Below are positions 6,935 to 13,492 of a stretch of 14,904 bases of DNA, piece by piece. Position numbers and translations under genes: made by a program. Position 1 is the first letter of the stretch. Each line of letters opens with the position of its first letter. The DNA comes from CAKOSP01 sp964372145 (GTDB lineage Bacteria > Bacillota_I > Bacilli_A > RF39 > UBA660), in assembly GCA_964372145.1 (NCBI GenBank), contig CAYJPM010000023.1:1-14904 (forward strand). Reading direction: 5' to 3'. The notes under the pieces are model-generated. The model did not search any database, had not been told where the DNA came from, and worked only from the letters and a program-made list of their open reading frames with translations.

Positions 6935-7711
6935 ATGAATGAAATTATGTTTGCTTTTTTATTAACATTATTTGCAGGACTAGCTACCACTGTTGGTAGC
7001 TTTATAAGTTTATTTGCAAAAAAAACTAATACTAACTTTTTATCGCTAGCACTTGGTTTTTCTGCAGGTGTAATGATATATGTATCTTTAATAGAAATAT
7101 TTTCTAAAGCTAATGAATCATTAACTAATGCTGTTGGTGAAAATTTAGGATCTTGGATAACTGTTGGAGGTTTTTTCTTTGGAATATTAATTATTGCTAT
7201 AATTGATAAATTACTTCCTAATGCTAAAGAACAATCTAACGATAAGTTAACTAAAAATAAAAGTAAATTACTTAGAATGGGAACATTTACTGCTTTAGCT
7301 ATAGCAATACATAACTTCCCAGAAGGACTTGCTACGTTTATATCTGCAATAGAAGATCCATCACTTGGAATAGCTATTGCTATTGCAATTGCTATTCATA
7401 ATATACCTGAAGGTATTGCAGTTTCTGTTCCTATTTATTATGCAACTGGTAGTAGAAAAAAAGCATTTTGGTATTCTTTCTTATCTGGTATTGTTGAACC
7501 AGTAGGTGCTATTGTAGGTTATTTAATATTAATACCTATTATGAATGATATTGTATTTGGATTTATATTTGCCTCAGTTGCAGGTATTATGGTTTTTATT
7601 AGTATTGATGAACTCTTACCATCAGCAAGAAAATATGGAAAAAACAGTGATGTCACGTACGGGATGATATTAGGTATGTCAATTATGGCACTTAGTTTGC
7701 TGTTAGTTTAG
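6935..7711 (+). CDS. zupT: ZIP-family divalent metal transporter (ZupT-like)
   Basis: A 258-residue inner-membrane protein with about eight hydrophobic segments. It carries both ZIP signature sequences, HNFPEG (126-131) and HNIPEG (155-160), which form the metal-binding site in the paired transmembrane helices; E54 (SLIEIF) fits the third conserved element. ZupT proteins import Zn(II) and also Fe, Mn and Co. The loop after the third helix is short and lysine-rich rather than histidine-rich. GGAGG lies 7 nt before the ATG. It may be co-transcribed with uvsE. It converges on ddl with a 20-bp overlap of coding ends, and its terminator lies inside ddl. Confidence 0.95.
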   Translation: MNEIMFAFLLTLFAGLATTVGSFISLFAKKTNTNFLSLALGFSAGVMIYVSLIEIFSKANESLTNAVGENLGSWITVGGFFFGILIIAIIDKLLPNAKEQSNDKLTKNKSKLLRMGTFTALAIAIHNFPEGLATFISAIEDPSLGIAIAIAIAIHNIPEGIAVSVPIYYATGSRKKAFWYSFLSGIVEPVGAIVGYLILIPIMNDIVFGFIFASVAGIMVFISIDELLPSARKYGKNSDVTYGMILGMSIMALSLLLV

Positions 7712-8735
7712 ATGAATCATTTATTGATTTATCTTTTTTTATAATATATTCACATAAATTATTATAGTTAATTCCTGCTGCTTTTGCTTCTTGTGGTAAT
7801 AAACTAGTTGGTGTCATCCCAGGTAATGCATTAGCTTCTAAACAATATATTTTATTTTCATTGTCTACTATAAAATCCATTCTTGAATAATAGTCTAATT
7901 TTAGTATTTTATGAATTGTAATAGCTGTTTCTTTTAAATTTTGTTCTAATGTGTCTGAAATTTTTGCAGGACATATTTCAGTCGTTAAATCTTTTTGATA
8001 TTTATTTTTATAATCATAAAATCCTTGTTTTGGTATTATTTCTATTACTGGTAGTGGATTATTATTTAATATTCCTACTGAAAATTCTCTGCCTTTTATC
8101 AACTCTTCAATTAAAAGATTATCGTCATAAATTTTTATTTCTTCTATTTCTTTTGTTAATTCATTTTTATTATTTACTATTTTAACTCCTACACTTGAAC
8201 CATTGTTACAAGGTTTTATTATACAAGGATATTTTATATTTTCGATGTTATAATCTTCATTTGCTTTTATACAAATCCAATTTGGTGTTAATACTTTGTT
8301 AGCAATCATTATTTGTTTAGAAATTTCTTTATTCATCGCTAATAAACATCCTTCATAACCACTTCCAGTATATTTTATATTGTGTAAATCTAAATAACTT
8401 TGTAATTTTCCATTTTCTCCAATTGAACCATGTAAACCAATAAAAACTATATCTGCTTTTTTACACTGATTTATTATATCACTACTAATTAATGAGTCAT
8501 GTTTTGGTAATATACTTAAATCTGGTATATCTTCATTTATGTTGTAATTATATCTTAATTTTGATTTATTATTTAAGTATTTATTTGAGAAAATATCATT
8601 TTCTTTTCCTAAATATAAATCTAAAATCATCACATCATGATTATTTTCAATTAATGCATTTCCTATTTGCACACTAGATTTAAATGATACATCTCTTTCA
8701 AGACTATATCCTCCTGCTAATATTATTATTTTCAT
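7692..8735 (-). CDS. ddl: D-alanine--D-alanine ligase
   Basis: A 347-residue ATP-grasp enzyme that joins two D-alanines for the peptidoglycan stem peptide in the cytoplasm. Signatures are ILAGGYSLERDVS (5-17, with E13), HGSIGENG (102-109), KPCNNGSSVGV (174-184), YDYKNKY (240-246) carrying the omega-loop Tyr typical of D-Ala rather than D-Lac ligases, RMDF (285-288) and LEANALPGMT (299-308) with metal-binding E300 and N302. The C-terminal tail after residue 332 is Lys/Ser-rich and unusual; its codons also encode the zupT terminator on the other strand. AAGGAGTGAT precedes the ATG. It is expected to be intrinsically vancomycin-susceptible type, from the Tyr. Confidence 0.97.
   Translation of the reverse strand: MKIIILAGGYSLERDVSFKSSVQIGNALIENNHDVMILDLYLGKENDIFSNKYLNNKSKLRYNYNINEDIPDLSILPKHDSLISSDIINQCKKADIVFIGLHGSIGENGKLQSYLDLHNIKYTGSGYEGCLLAMNKEISKQIMIANKVLTPNWICIKANEDYNIENIKYPCIIKPCNNGSSVGVKIVNNKNELTKEIEEIKIYDDNLLIEELIKGREFSVGILNNNPLPVIEIIPKQGFYDYKNKYQKDLTTEICPAKISDTLEQNLKETAITIHKILKLDYYSRMDFIVDNENKIYCLEANALPGMTPTSLLPQEAKAAGINYNNLCEYIIKKDKSINDSSKLTAN
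7711..7740 (+). terminator. zupT intrinsic terminator embedded in the ddl coding end
   Basis: GATGAATCA (7711-7719) pairs with TGATTTATC (7725-7733) in nine base pairs, one a G-T wobble, around a 5-base loop, and is followed by seven T (7734-7740). The stem begins on the last base of the zupT TAG and lies within ddl codons near residues 331-341. Confidence 0.75.
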
Positions 8736-8750
8736 TATATATCACTCCTT

Positions 8751-8761
8751 ATTATATTATA
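8751..8761 (-). promoter_or_regulatory. Overlapping -10 boxes upstream of ddl
   Basis: Two TATAAT hexamers overlap by one base (8761-8756 and 8756-8751 on the minus strand), 15-20 bp before the ddl start. The matching -35 region falls in the preceding terminator hairpin and is weak (for example GTTCTT). Confidence 0.4.
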
Positions 8762-8774
8762 AATTATCTTATAT

Positions 8775-8802
8775 AAAAAAGAACCTATTTTTTAAGTTCT
8801 TT
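8775..8802 (-). terminator. Intrinsic terminator after the kinase-fold gene
   Basis: On the minus strand AAAGAACTTA and TAGGTTCTTT pair over ten positions (one G-T) around an AAAAA loop, and the second arm runs into more T (six in all). It overlaps the TAA of the kinase-fold gene and separates it from ddl. Confidence 0.75.
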
Positions 8803-9547
8803 ACTTATTTAATTTTTGAATTAATTTTCTTTCCATTTCTGTTACTTTGTAGATATCTTCAATGTTAGTTAACTTTATTCCTGTAATATTTTCATAATAT
8901 AACTTCATTAAAAACATTAATTCACTAGTATTAATTACACCTTTATTTATAGATAAATTAATATACTCTGTTATATCTTTACCCTCAATATTATATGGAA
9001 TTCTTTCATTAGTACTTATCATTTGAAATATGTTACCATAAATACACTGGCTAAGTGACATATTACATTGTAAAATACTAGATTTATTTTTATCCTTATA
9101 AAATCTGTCTAAATCAATAATTGTCATATTATTTTGCGAAATTATTAAATTGGACTCTGTAATATCATCCATGCATAGATGTTCTCGAACTAATTGATCA
9201 AATGATTGTTCTAGTTTTGTAAGTACATATATTAAATTATCATATTCATAATCATTTGGTATCTTATCTAATGTATATCCTTTAATATACTCTGTATTAT
9301 ATCCAATTATTTTGTCATTCAAGTGTATAAATTTTTTTAAAAAATTAAATCCTTCTATATTTAAACCAACCATTCTTTTTATGTTTTCTAGGTTTTCTAT
9401 TTCATCTATCTCATTAAATATTTTATATATTATTCCATTATTGTTTTCGTCATACGACTTATAGCATACCGCTTGAGTTCCTTCACCTACAAATGAATAT
9501 TCACGACCAAATATTATCTGCTCTATTCTCCTATTTATATATTCCAT
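8801..9547 (-). CDS. Protein-kinase-fold protein, substrate unknown
   Basis: A 248-residue soluble protein with the core signs of the protein kinase/aminoglycoside phosphotransferase fold. These are a glycine-rich loop G-E-G-T-Q-A (21-26), a candidate ATP-binding lysine K42 in IYKIF, a hinge-like YIKGYTLDKI (87-96), a catalytic loop H-L-C-M-D-D-I-T-E-S-N (123-133) giving an H..D....N pattern, and I-D-L-D (144-147) in place of DFG. It has no membrane segment or sensor domain. Whether it phosphorylates proteins, antibiotics or metabolites, or is inactive, cannot be told. AAAGGGGA lies just before the ATG. It is monocistronic by its own promoter and terminator, between two cell-wall genes. Confidence 0.8.
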   Translation of the reverse strand: MEYINRRIEQIIFGREYSFVGEGTQAVCYKSYDENNNGIIYKIFNEIDEIENLENIKRMVGLNIEGFNFLKKFIHLNDKIIGYNTEYIKGYTLDKIPNDYEYDNLIYVLTKLEQSFDQLVREHLCMDDITESNLIISQNNMTIIDLDRFYKDKNKSSILQCNMSLSQCIYGNIFQMISTNERIPYNIEGKDITEYINLSINKGVINTSELMFLMKLYYENITGIKLTNIEDIYKVTEMERKLIQKLNK

Positions 9548-9568
9548 TTTTCCCCTTTTTGTCGGTAT

Positions 9569-9597
9569 ATATTAACATTAATTTGATAAAAAGTAAA
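9569..9597 (-). promoter_or_regulatory. Promoter of the kinase-fold gene
   Basis: On the minus strand TTTACT (9597-9592), a 17-bp spacer and TAATAT (9574-9569) preceded by TGT, an extended -10 element. The leader would be about 15 nt. Confidence 0.5.
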
Positions 9598-9603
9598 GTT
9601 CAT

Positions 9604-9636
9604 AAAAAAAGAATTATTAAATGTTTAACAATTCTT
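9604..9636 (-). terminator. Intrinsic terminator after the LD-carboxypeptidase gene
   Basis: AAGAATT-A-TTAAA pairs with TTTAA-C-AATTCTT (9609-9621 with 9624-9636), twelve pairs with one A-C mismatch. On the minus strand it is followed by five further T (9608-9604). It starts 5 bp after the stop codon. Confidence 0.75.
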
Positions 9637-9640
9637 AATT

Positions 9641-10558
9641 TTATTTTTTCATATTTACTGTTTTTTCATTAAATATAAGTTTTTTATTATTACTATCTAA
9701 TGTAACATTTACACCAATTGGTAATACTAATCTGCTTTCAGAATGTCCAAAATCATCACATTTTATTATTGGAAAATCATATTCTTTTATTACATCCATT
9801 AATACTTGTTCAAAAGTAAAATTATTTAACGATTTATAATTTCCAACTAATATACCATTTATATGATCAAATATACCTGCATTCTTTAATTGGTATAACT
9901 TACATGAGATTTCTTCTATTTGAGTTTCTAACGAAAGATCTTCTAAAAATAATATGTTGTTTTTTATATCTGGTAAATATTTAGTATATAATAAATTACA
10001 AAAAACACTTAAGTTACCGCCTATTAATTTTCCGGTAGATACTCCTGGTTTAATGGATATCCAATTAGTATTTTTATCAACTGTTCCTTCTGTTCCAGTT
10101 ATTAATGTTTTTTCAAATTGTTTAACATTAAATTCAATAGCTTCATAAAAACTTTTATATGTCGTAAAATGATATGTAATTAAGTTACACATTTTATAAA
10201 TTGCATTAAGAATTATAGTAATATCACTAAATCCTATGAACAATTTTGGGTGTTTTTTTATACCTTCGTAATCTATGAACGGAATAATACTATTTGCATT
10301 ATTTCCTCCTCTAGCGAAAAATATAGCATCAATATTTGGATTATTTATTAATTTATTTAAATCTTCTACTTTTTCTTCAACAGTTGAACTATATCCTAAA
10401 CTATTAGAAAATATATTATCTGAATACACGACTTTAAAACCATAATTTTCTAAAAATTTTTTTGTTTTTTCCATTTCTATTTTATGTTCTTCAAGAACTG
10501 CTCCGGATGGAGCACAAACTCCTATTATGCTACCTTTTTTTAAATTAAATGCTTTCAT
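9641..10558 (-). CDS. LD-carboxypeptidase (peptidase family S66)
   Basis: A 305-residue cytoplasmic serine peptidase of the S66 family (LdcA/MccF). LdcA enzymes remove the terminal D-Ala from tetrapeptides during murein recycling, while MccF members cleave microcin C. Signatures are IGVCAPSG (12-19), FARGGNNANSIIPFIDY (81-97), the nucleophile elbow IGFSD with S111, the Glu of FLEDL (E206), and the His of DDFGHSESRL (H272), giving a Ser-Glu-His triad. The length is typical. The NNA after RGG, where LdcA usually has YG, is a departure that makes the exact substrate unsure. A 37-codon ORF ends 5 bp upstream. Confidence 0.93.
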   Translation of the reverse strand: MKAFNLKKGSIIGVCAPSGAVLEEHKIEMEKTKKFLENYGFKVVYSDNIFSNSLGYSSTVEEKVEDLNKLINNPNIDAIFFARGGNNANSIIPFIDYEGIKKHPKLFIGFSDITIILNAIYKMCNLITYHFTTYKSFYEAIEFNVKQFEKTLITGTEGTVDKNTNWISIKPGVSTGKLIGGNLSVFCNLLYTKYLPDIKNNILFLEDLSLETQIEEISCKLYQLKNAGIFDHINGILVGNYKSLNNFTFEQVLMDVIKEYDFPIIKCDDFGHSESRLVLPIGVNVTLDSNNKKLIFNEKTVNMKK

Positions 10559-10562
10559 AAAA

Positions 10563-10676
10563 TCACTTCTTTCTTATAATTTTATATGGTTCTTCTTCTC
10601 GTAATATTTTTCTTTCTGCAGATATTTGTCTTAAATATTTTTTATGTTTTTCTATTGTTTTATAAATAGTTTCCAT
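10563..10676 (-). CDS. Small 37-residue highly charged protein upstream of the LD-carboxypeptidase
   Basis: An ATG at 10676 opens 37 codons ending in TGA at 10563. The peptide begins METIYKTIEKHKKYLRQISA and ends YKIIRKK; it is rich in Lys, Arg and Glu, predicted helical, with no hydrophobic segment. AAGAG lies about 8 nt before the ATG, a modest ribosome binding site. The stop is 4 bp from the LD-carboxypeptidase ATG, and the coding end supplies that gene's SD-like AGAAGTGA, so the two would be translationally coupled. It could be a true small protein, a leader peptide, or a chance ORF. Confidence 0.5.
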   Translation of the reverse strand: METIYKTIEKHKKYLRQISAERKILREEEPYKIIRKK

Positions 10677-10730
10677 ATATTATCTCTTATTTCGTAATTG
10701 ATATCTCATTTAAAATTTTTATGATTTTTT

Positions 10731-11078
10731 CTACAATTTATTATTATTTATTAACATTGATAAAACTTCATCTTTATATAATATATCAAAATGTTCATTA
10801 TAAATAAATTTCACATATTCTATTTCGTTTATGTTATCAAATAAATACATTGAAACAGATAATACTGTAATATTTCCATATTTTTCTTCATAATCTTTTC
10901 TTTTTTCTTTATCAAAATTATTAACAATGTCATCTATTTTTATTTTTAAATCCCCACTGTCAAATTGCATATTATTTTTTGCAAAACATAATCTATAATT
11001 TTTATCATAAGTACATTTAAATCCTAAAACGACTTTATTATTTCCATTTTTAAAATAACTATTATATTCATATATCAT
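10731..11078 (-). CDS. Hypothetical protein, 115 residues
   Basis: A 115-residue soluble protein I do not recognise. It has an N-terminal part with alternating beta-like strands (KVVLGFKCTY, YRLCFAKNN), a central acidic/basic helix (IVNNFDKEKRKDYEEKYG) and a C-terminal helix ending in NNNKL. No membrane segment, signal peptide or known catalytic motif is seen. GGTGAT precedes the ATG by 5 nt, and a good promoter lies just upstream. It heads a possible three-gene unit with the 37-codon ORF (54 bp downstream) and the LD-carboxypeptidase, as no terminator intervenes. Confidence 0.75.
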   Translation of the reverse strand: MIYEYNSYFKNGNNKVVLGFKCTYDKNYRLCFAKNNMQFDSGDLKIKIDDIVNNFDKEKRKDYEEKYGNITVLSVSMYLFDNINEIEYVKFIYNEHFDILYKDEVLSMLINNNKL

Positions 11079-11094
11079 TTATATCACCAACTAC

Positions 11095-11124
11095 ATTATA
11101 TATCAAAATCATCAGATTTATCAA
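11095..11124 (-). promoter_or_regulatory. Promoter of the 115-residue hypothetical gene
   Basis: On the minus strand TTGATA (11124-11119), an 18-bp spacer and a perfect TATAAT (11100-11095). Predicted transcription starts near 11088, at the Shine-Dalgarno sequence itself. Confidence 0.6.
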
Positions 11125-11148
11125 TAGATTTAAAATCTTTCTAGCATT

Positions 11149-11175
11149 AAAAAAGATTAATTAAATTAACCTTTT
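11149..11175 (-). terminator. tmRNA intrinsic terminator
   Basis: On the minus strand AAAAGGTTAA (11175-11166) and TTAATCTTTT (11160-11151) pair over ten positions with one G-T around a TTTAA loop, and two more T follow. It lies 37 bp beyond the tmRNA CCA end. Confidence 0.7.
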
Positions 11176-11184
11176 ATATGTGAA

Positions 11185-11209
11185 AGTCGATTAGTTCGAC
11201 TATTTTTTC
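11185..11209 (+). terminator. Small hairpin with T-run facing into the tmRNA 3' end
   Basis: AGTCGA (11185-11190) and TCGACT (11196-11201) are perfectly complementary with a 5-base loop, followed on the plus strand by ATTTTTTCT. It would stop plus-strand transcription entering the tmRNA from behind. On the minus strand it is only a trailer hairpin with a poor T-run. No plus-strand gene ends here. Confidence 0.45.
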
Positions 11210-11211
11210 TA

Positions 11212-11576
11212 TGGTGGAGCAGAGGGGAATTGAACCCCTGTCCAATATACTATGAGTGCACAACGTCTACAAGTTTAGCTTAACTTAAATTTTCCTTTTA
11301 AATGGCTTAAGACTAACCTAATCAAAAGGTAAGTTTAGTAAAGATTCGAGTAATACACCTAAACATTATATTACTTATATTTTGTATATATTATACCTTT
11401 AGTCTAATCTACAAACAAATTGTATAAAGGTGCTCCGAGCTTATTACTTAAGCGAATGAATAATTCATTGGAGCAAAACTATTACTAGCTTTGTCATTTA
11501 AATTTAATTTTACATTTATAGTATGTCTACTACTTGCAATCATGCTCATACATACATGTCGAAACCAAGCTGCCCC
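11212..11576 (-). ncRNA. ssrA: tmRNA (transfer-messenger RNA)
   Basis: A one-piece tmRNA of 365 nt that rescues stalled ribosomes with SmpB and tags the unfinished protein. The 5' end GGGGCAG pairs with CTGCTCC near the 3' end (one G-T). The 3' part has the T arm AGGGG-TTCAATT-CCCCT, discriminator A and encoded CCA. The 5' end continues with the conserved GCUUGGUUUCGAC. The region between carries the tag frame ending in tandem stops, then pseudoknot-rich sequence. It has a near-consensus promoter and a terminator, so it is an independent unit divergent from tspO. Confidence 0.97.
11448..11495 (-). other. tmRNA proteolysis-tag reading frame
   Basis: Within the tmRNA the frame reads DKASNSFAPMNYSFA and then TAA, with a second in-frame TAA two codons on. 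The exact resume codon is uncertain: it could be the GAC (11495-11493) or a codon within the next few. The C-terminal -NYSFA resembles Mollicutes tags rather than the -LAA ending of most Firmicutes. Confidence 0.75.
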
Positions 11577-11584
11577 GTATATTC

Positions 11585-11613
11585 ATTATATCATATTTAA
11601 GTATTTTTTTCAA
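11585..11613 (-). promoter_or_regulatory. ssrA promoter
   Basis: On the minus strand TTGAAA (11613-11608), a 17-bp spacer and a perfect TATAAT (11590-11585), ending 8 bp before the mature 5' G of tmRNA. This implies little or no 5' leader. Confidence 0.8.
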
Positions 11614-11665
11614 TTGTACTACTATTTACAATATATTCACATACTATTTATAAAGAGGTGTTTTT

Positions 11666-12094
11666 ATGAAAAATAAATACTATATTATATTTTTACCATT
11701 AGCTATTGGTTTATTATCTTCTTTGTTTATAGATTCTAGTCTAAATAACCTAGTATTACCCCCTTACATGCCGCCCAGTTATGTTTTTGGAATAGTCTGG
11801 AGTATTTTATACTTACTTATGGGATATTCGTTATATCTAGTTAAAAACGACAATAGAAGTGTACTTATTTTCTCTTTACAATTTATAATTAACATATCTT
11901 GGTCATTTATATTCTTCAATTATAATCAATATGGGTTAGCTGTAATTTGGATAATGATTTTATTATTTCTTGTTAATAACATGTTGTTAACATTTGTTTT
12001 AGAAAATAAAAAAGCAGCTTATTTAAATCTGCCTTATTTTATTTGGTTATTAATTGCATTTTATCTTGCTGTTGGTATATATATTCTTAATTAA
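11666..12094 (+). CDS. tspO: TspO/MBR family membrane protein
   Basis: A 142-residue protein with five hydrophobic helices (about 5-24, 39-59, 66-85, 89-112, 119-141), the TspO fold. The family signature is clear at residues 32-49: PPYMPPSYVFGIVWSILY, matching the PPxxPPxWVFGxVW pattern of bacterial TspO, which binds porphyrins and other tetrapyrroles in the membrane. A W-S-F motif in the third helix also fits. The length is slightly short because loops are minimal. AAAGAGGTG precedes the ATG. It is divergent from ssrA and convergent with tsaD, overlapping the latter by 8 bp. The physiological role in this organism is unknown. Confidence 0.95.
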   Translation: MKNKYYIIFLPLAIGLLSSLFIDSSLNNLVLPPYMPPSYVFGIVWSILYLLMGYSLYLVKNDNRSVLIFSLQFIINISWSFIFFNYNQYGLAVIWIMILLFLVNNMLLTFVLENKKAAYLNLPYFIWLLIAFYLAVGIYILN

Positions 12095-13094
12095 TTACGT
12101 TAGCGTTGCTTACTCCATTAAGAGCAAGTGTTGTAAACTCTTTTTTTAAAAATAATGGATATGCTGCCACTCCGATCATTGATGCATTATCTGTACAATA
12201 TTTGAATGATGGTACTAATAATTTACCATCGTTTTCTTTTGTTATTTTTTCAACTTCACTTCTTAAATATTTATTTGCAGAAACTCCTCCTGCTACTATA
12301 ACTGTTTTAATATTTGTGTCAATCATAACTTTGTTTAATATGTTTGTAACTTGTTTAACTGCTGTTTCTTGAAATGATCTAGCTAAATCATTAAGTCTTA
12401 TATCATTTCCTCTTACTTTTTCTCTATTAACTAAGTTAATAACACTGCTTTTTAGTCCACTATAACTAAAATTATATGTATCATCTAATTTAGGTATTGG
12501 TAAATCGTATGTTTTATTTCCAATTAATGCTGCTTTTTCTACTCCAGGACCTCCAGGATATGGAATACCTATTACTCTTGCTACTTTATCAAATGCTTCA
12601 CCTATCGCATCATCTACTGTTGATCCTATCATTTCAAATTCGTAGTCACCAGTCATTTTAACAATTTCAGTATGTCCTCCACTTACAACTAATGCAAGTG
12701 CTGGAAAAGTCATATCATTTTCAATTTTTGAAGCATATATATGTCCAATTAAATGATTTACTTTAATTAGAGGTTTTCCTAGTAAATAAGAAACTACTTT
12801 AGCAAATTCTATTCCCACAAGTAATGAACCTAAAAGACCAGGCGCATAAGATACTGCTACTGCATCTATGTCTTCTAATTTTATTTTACTAATTTTTAAA
12901 GTTTGTTCTAATACCATAGTAATATTTTCTGAATGCATTCTAGATGCAATTTCAGGTACTACGCCACCAAATTTTTCGTGTGTTTTCATTTGTGTTAACA
13001 CTGTATCATATATAACTTCTTTTCCATTTTTAACAATAGCAATACTTGTCTCATCGCAAGTAGTTTCTACTGCTAATATATATACATCTCTCAT
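12087..13094 (-). CDS. tsaD: tRNA N6-adenosine threonylcarbamoyltransferase TsaD
   Basis: A 335-residue ASKHA-fold enzyme that transfers the threonylcarbamoyl group from threonylcarbamoyl-AMP to A37 of ANN-decoding tRNAs, working with TsaB and TsaE. Signatures are ETTCDETS (10-17), GGVVPEIASRMHSENI (43-58), APGLLGSLLVG (84-94), the metal-binding HLIGH (H114, H118), VSGGHTE (137-143), DDAIGEAFDK (161-170), PYPGGP (178-183) and TDNASMIG with D302 near the C-terminus. The length is normal. Its ATG overlaps the rimI stop by 4 bp, with GAGGGAT upstream. It is the last gene of tsaE-tsaB-rimI-tsaD. Confidence 0.98.
   Translation of the reverse strand: MRDVYILAVETTCDETSIAIVKNGKEVIYDTVLTQMKTHEKFGGVVPEIASRMHSENITMVLEQTLKISKIKLEDIDAVAVSYAPGLLGSLLVGIEFAKVVSYLLGKPLIKVNHLIGHIYASKIENDMTFPALALVVSGGHTEIVKMTGDYEFEMIGSTVDDAIGEAFDKVARVIGIPYPGGPGVEKAALIGNKTYDLPIPKLDDTYNFSYSGLKSSVINLVNREKVRGNDIRLNDLARSFQETAVKQVTNILNKVMIDTNIKTVIVAGGVSANKYLRSEVEKITKENDGKLLVPSFKYCTDNASMIGVAAYPLFLKKEFTTLALNGVSNANVIN
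12120..12147 (+). terminator. Weak candidate tspO terminator inside tsaD
   Basis: AAGAG (12120-12124) pairs with CTCTT (12138-12142), with an inner CAA/TTG pair, and five further T follow (12143-12147). It lies about 25 bp after the tspO stop, within the tsaD coding end. The stem is short and bulged, so efficiency is doubtful. Confidence 0.4.
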
Positions 13095-13492
13095 TTTTTA
13101 TCCCTCATCATTATGTAAGCATCATCATTTCCATAGTACTTTTTTCTTGTGCTAATTATTTTGAAATTTACTTTTTCATATAATTTTATAGCATTTAAAT
13201 TATTAACATTTACTTCTAAGAAACATTTTTTATTTTCTGTATTAAATGAATACTCTAATAATTTAAAGGCTATACCTTTGTTTTGATAGTTTTTATTTAC
13301 AGCTATGTTTAATAATTCCATTTCTTCTAAGTTATTAAATATAACAAAAGCAATTACAACGTTATCTACTTCATATACATAAACTAATTTTAATGGATTA
13401 TTTATAATATTATCTTCATGAAAAGAATCAGTAATAATTTTACCTAGTTCATTAATCTTATCATAATCTTTTTCGTTAGCTTTTCTTATCAA
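13091..13492 (-). CDS. rimI: RimI-type GNAT N-acetyltransferase
   Basis: A 133-residue GNAT protein placed as ribosomal-protein alanine acetyltransferase, which N-acetylates protein S18 or other substrates with acetyl-CoA. The opening IRKANEKDYDKINEL is typical. The acetyl-CoA loop is Q-N-K-G-I-A (70-75), and the C-terminal core LEVNVNNLNAIKLYEKVNF (92-110) is the RimI-like motif. The frame starts at a TTG (13492) with GAGGT 8 nt upstream; no in-frame ATG is near, so the TTG start is likely real. It overlaps tsaB by 17 bp and tsaD by 4 bp. Assignment to RimI over another GNAT rests mainly on operon position. Confidence 0.9.
   Translation of the reverse strand: MIRKANEKDYDKINELGKIITDSFHEDNIINNPLKLVYVYEVDNVVIAFVIFNNLEEMELLNIAVNKNYQNKGIAFKLLEYSFNTENKKCFLEVNVNNLNAIKLYEKVNFKIISTRKKYYGNDDAYIMMRDKK

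Noticed and set aside
8736..8800. Riboswitch or T-box leader upstream of ddl
   Set aside because: The 65-bp gap is taken up by the preceding terminator and the -10 boxes, leaving no room for a structured leader.
11491..11676. 61-codon plus-strand frame over the tmRNA 5' half
   Set aside because: It lies antisense to a firmly identified tmRNA and its promoter and has no Shine-Dalgarno sequence or motif.
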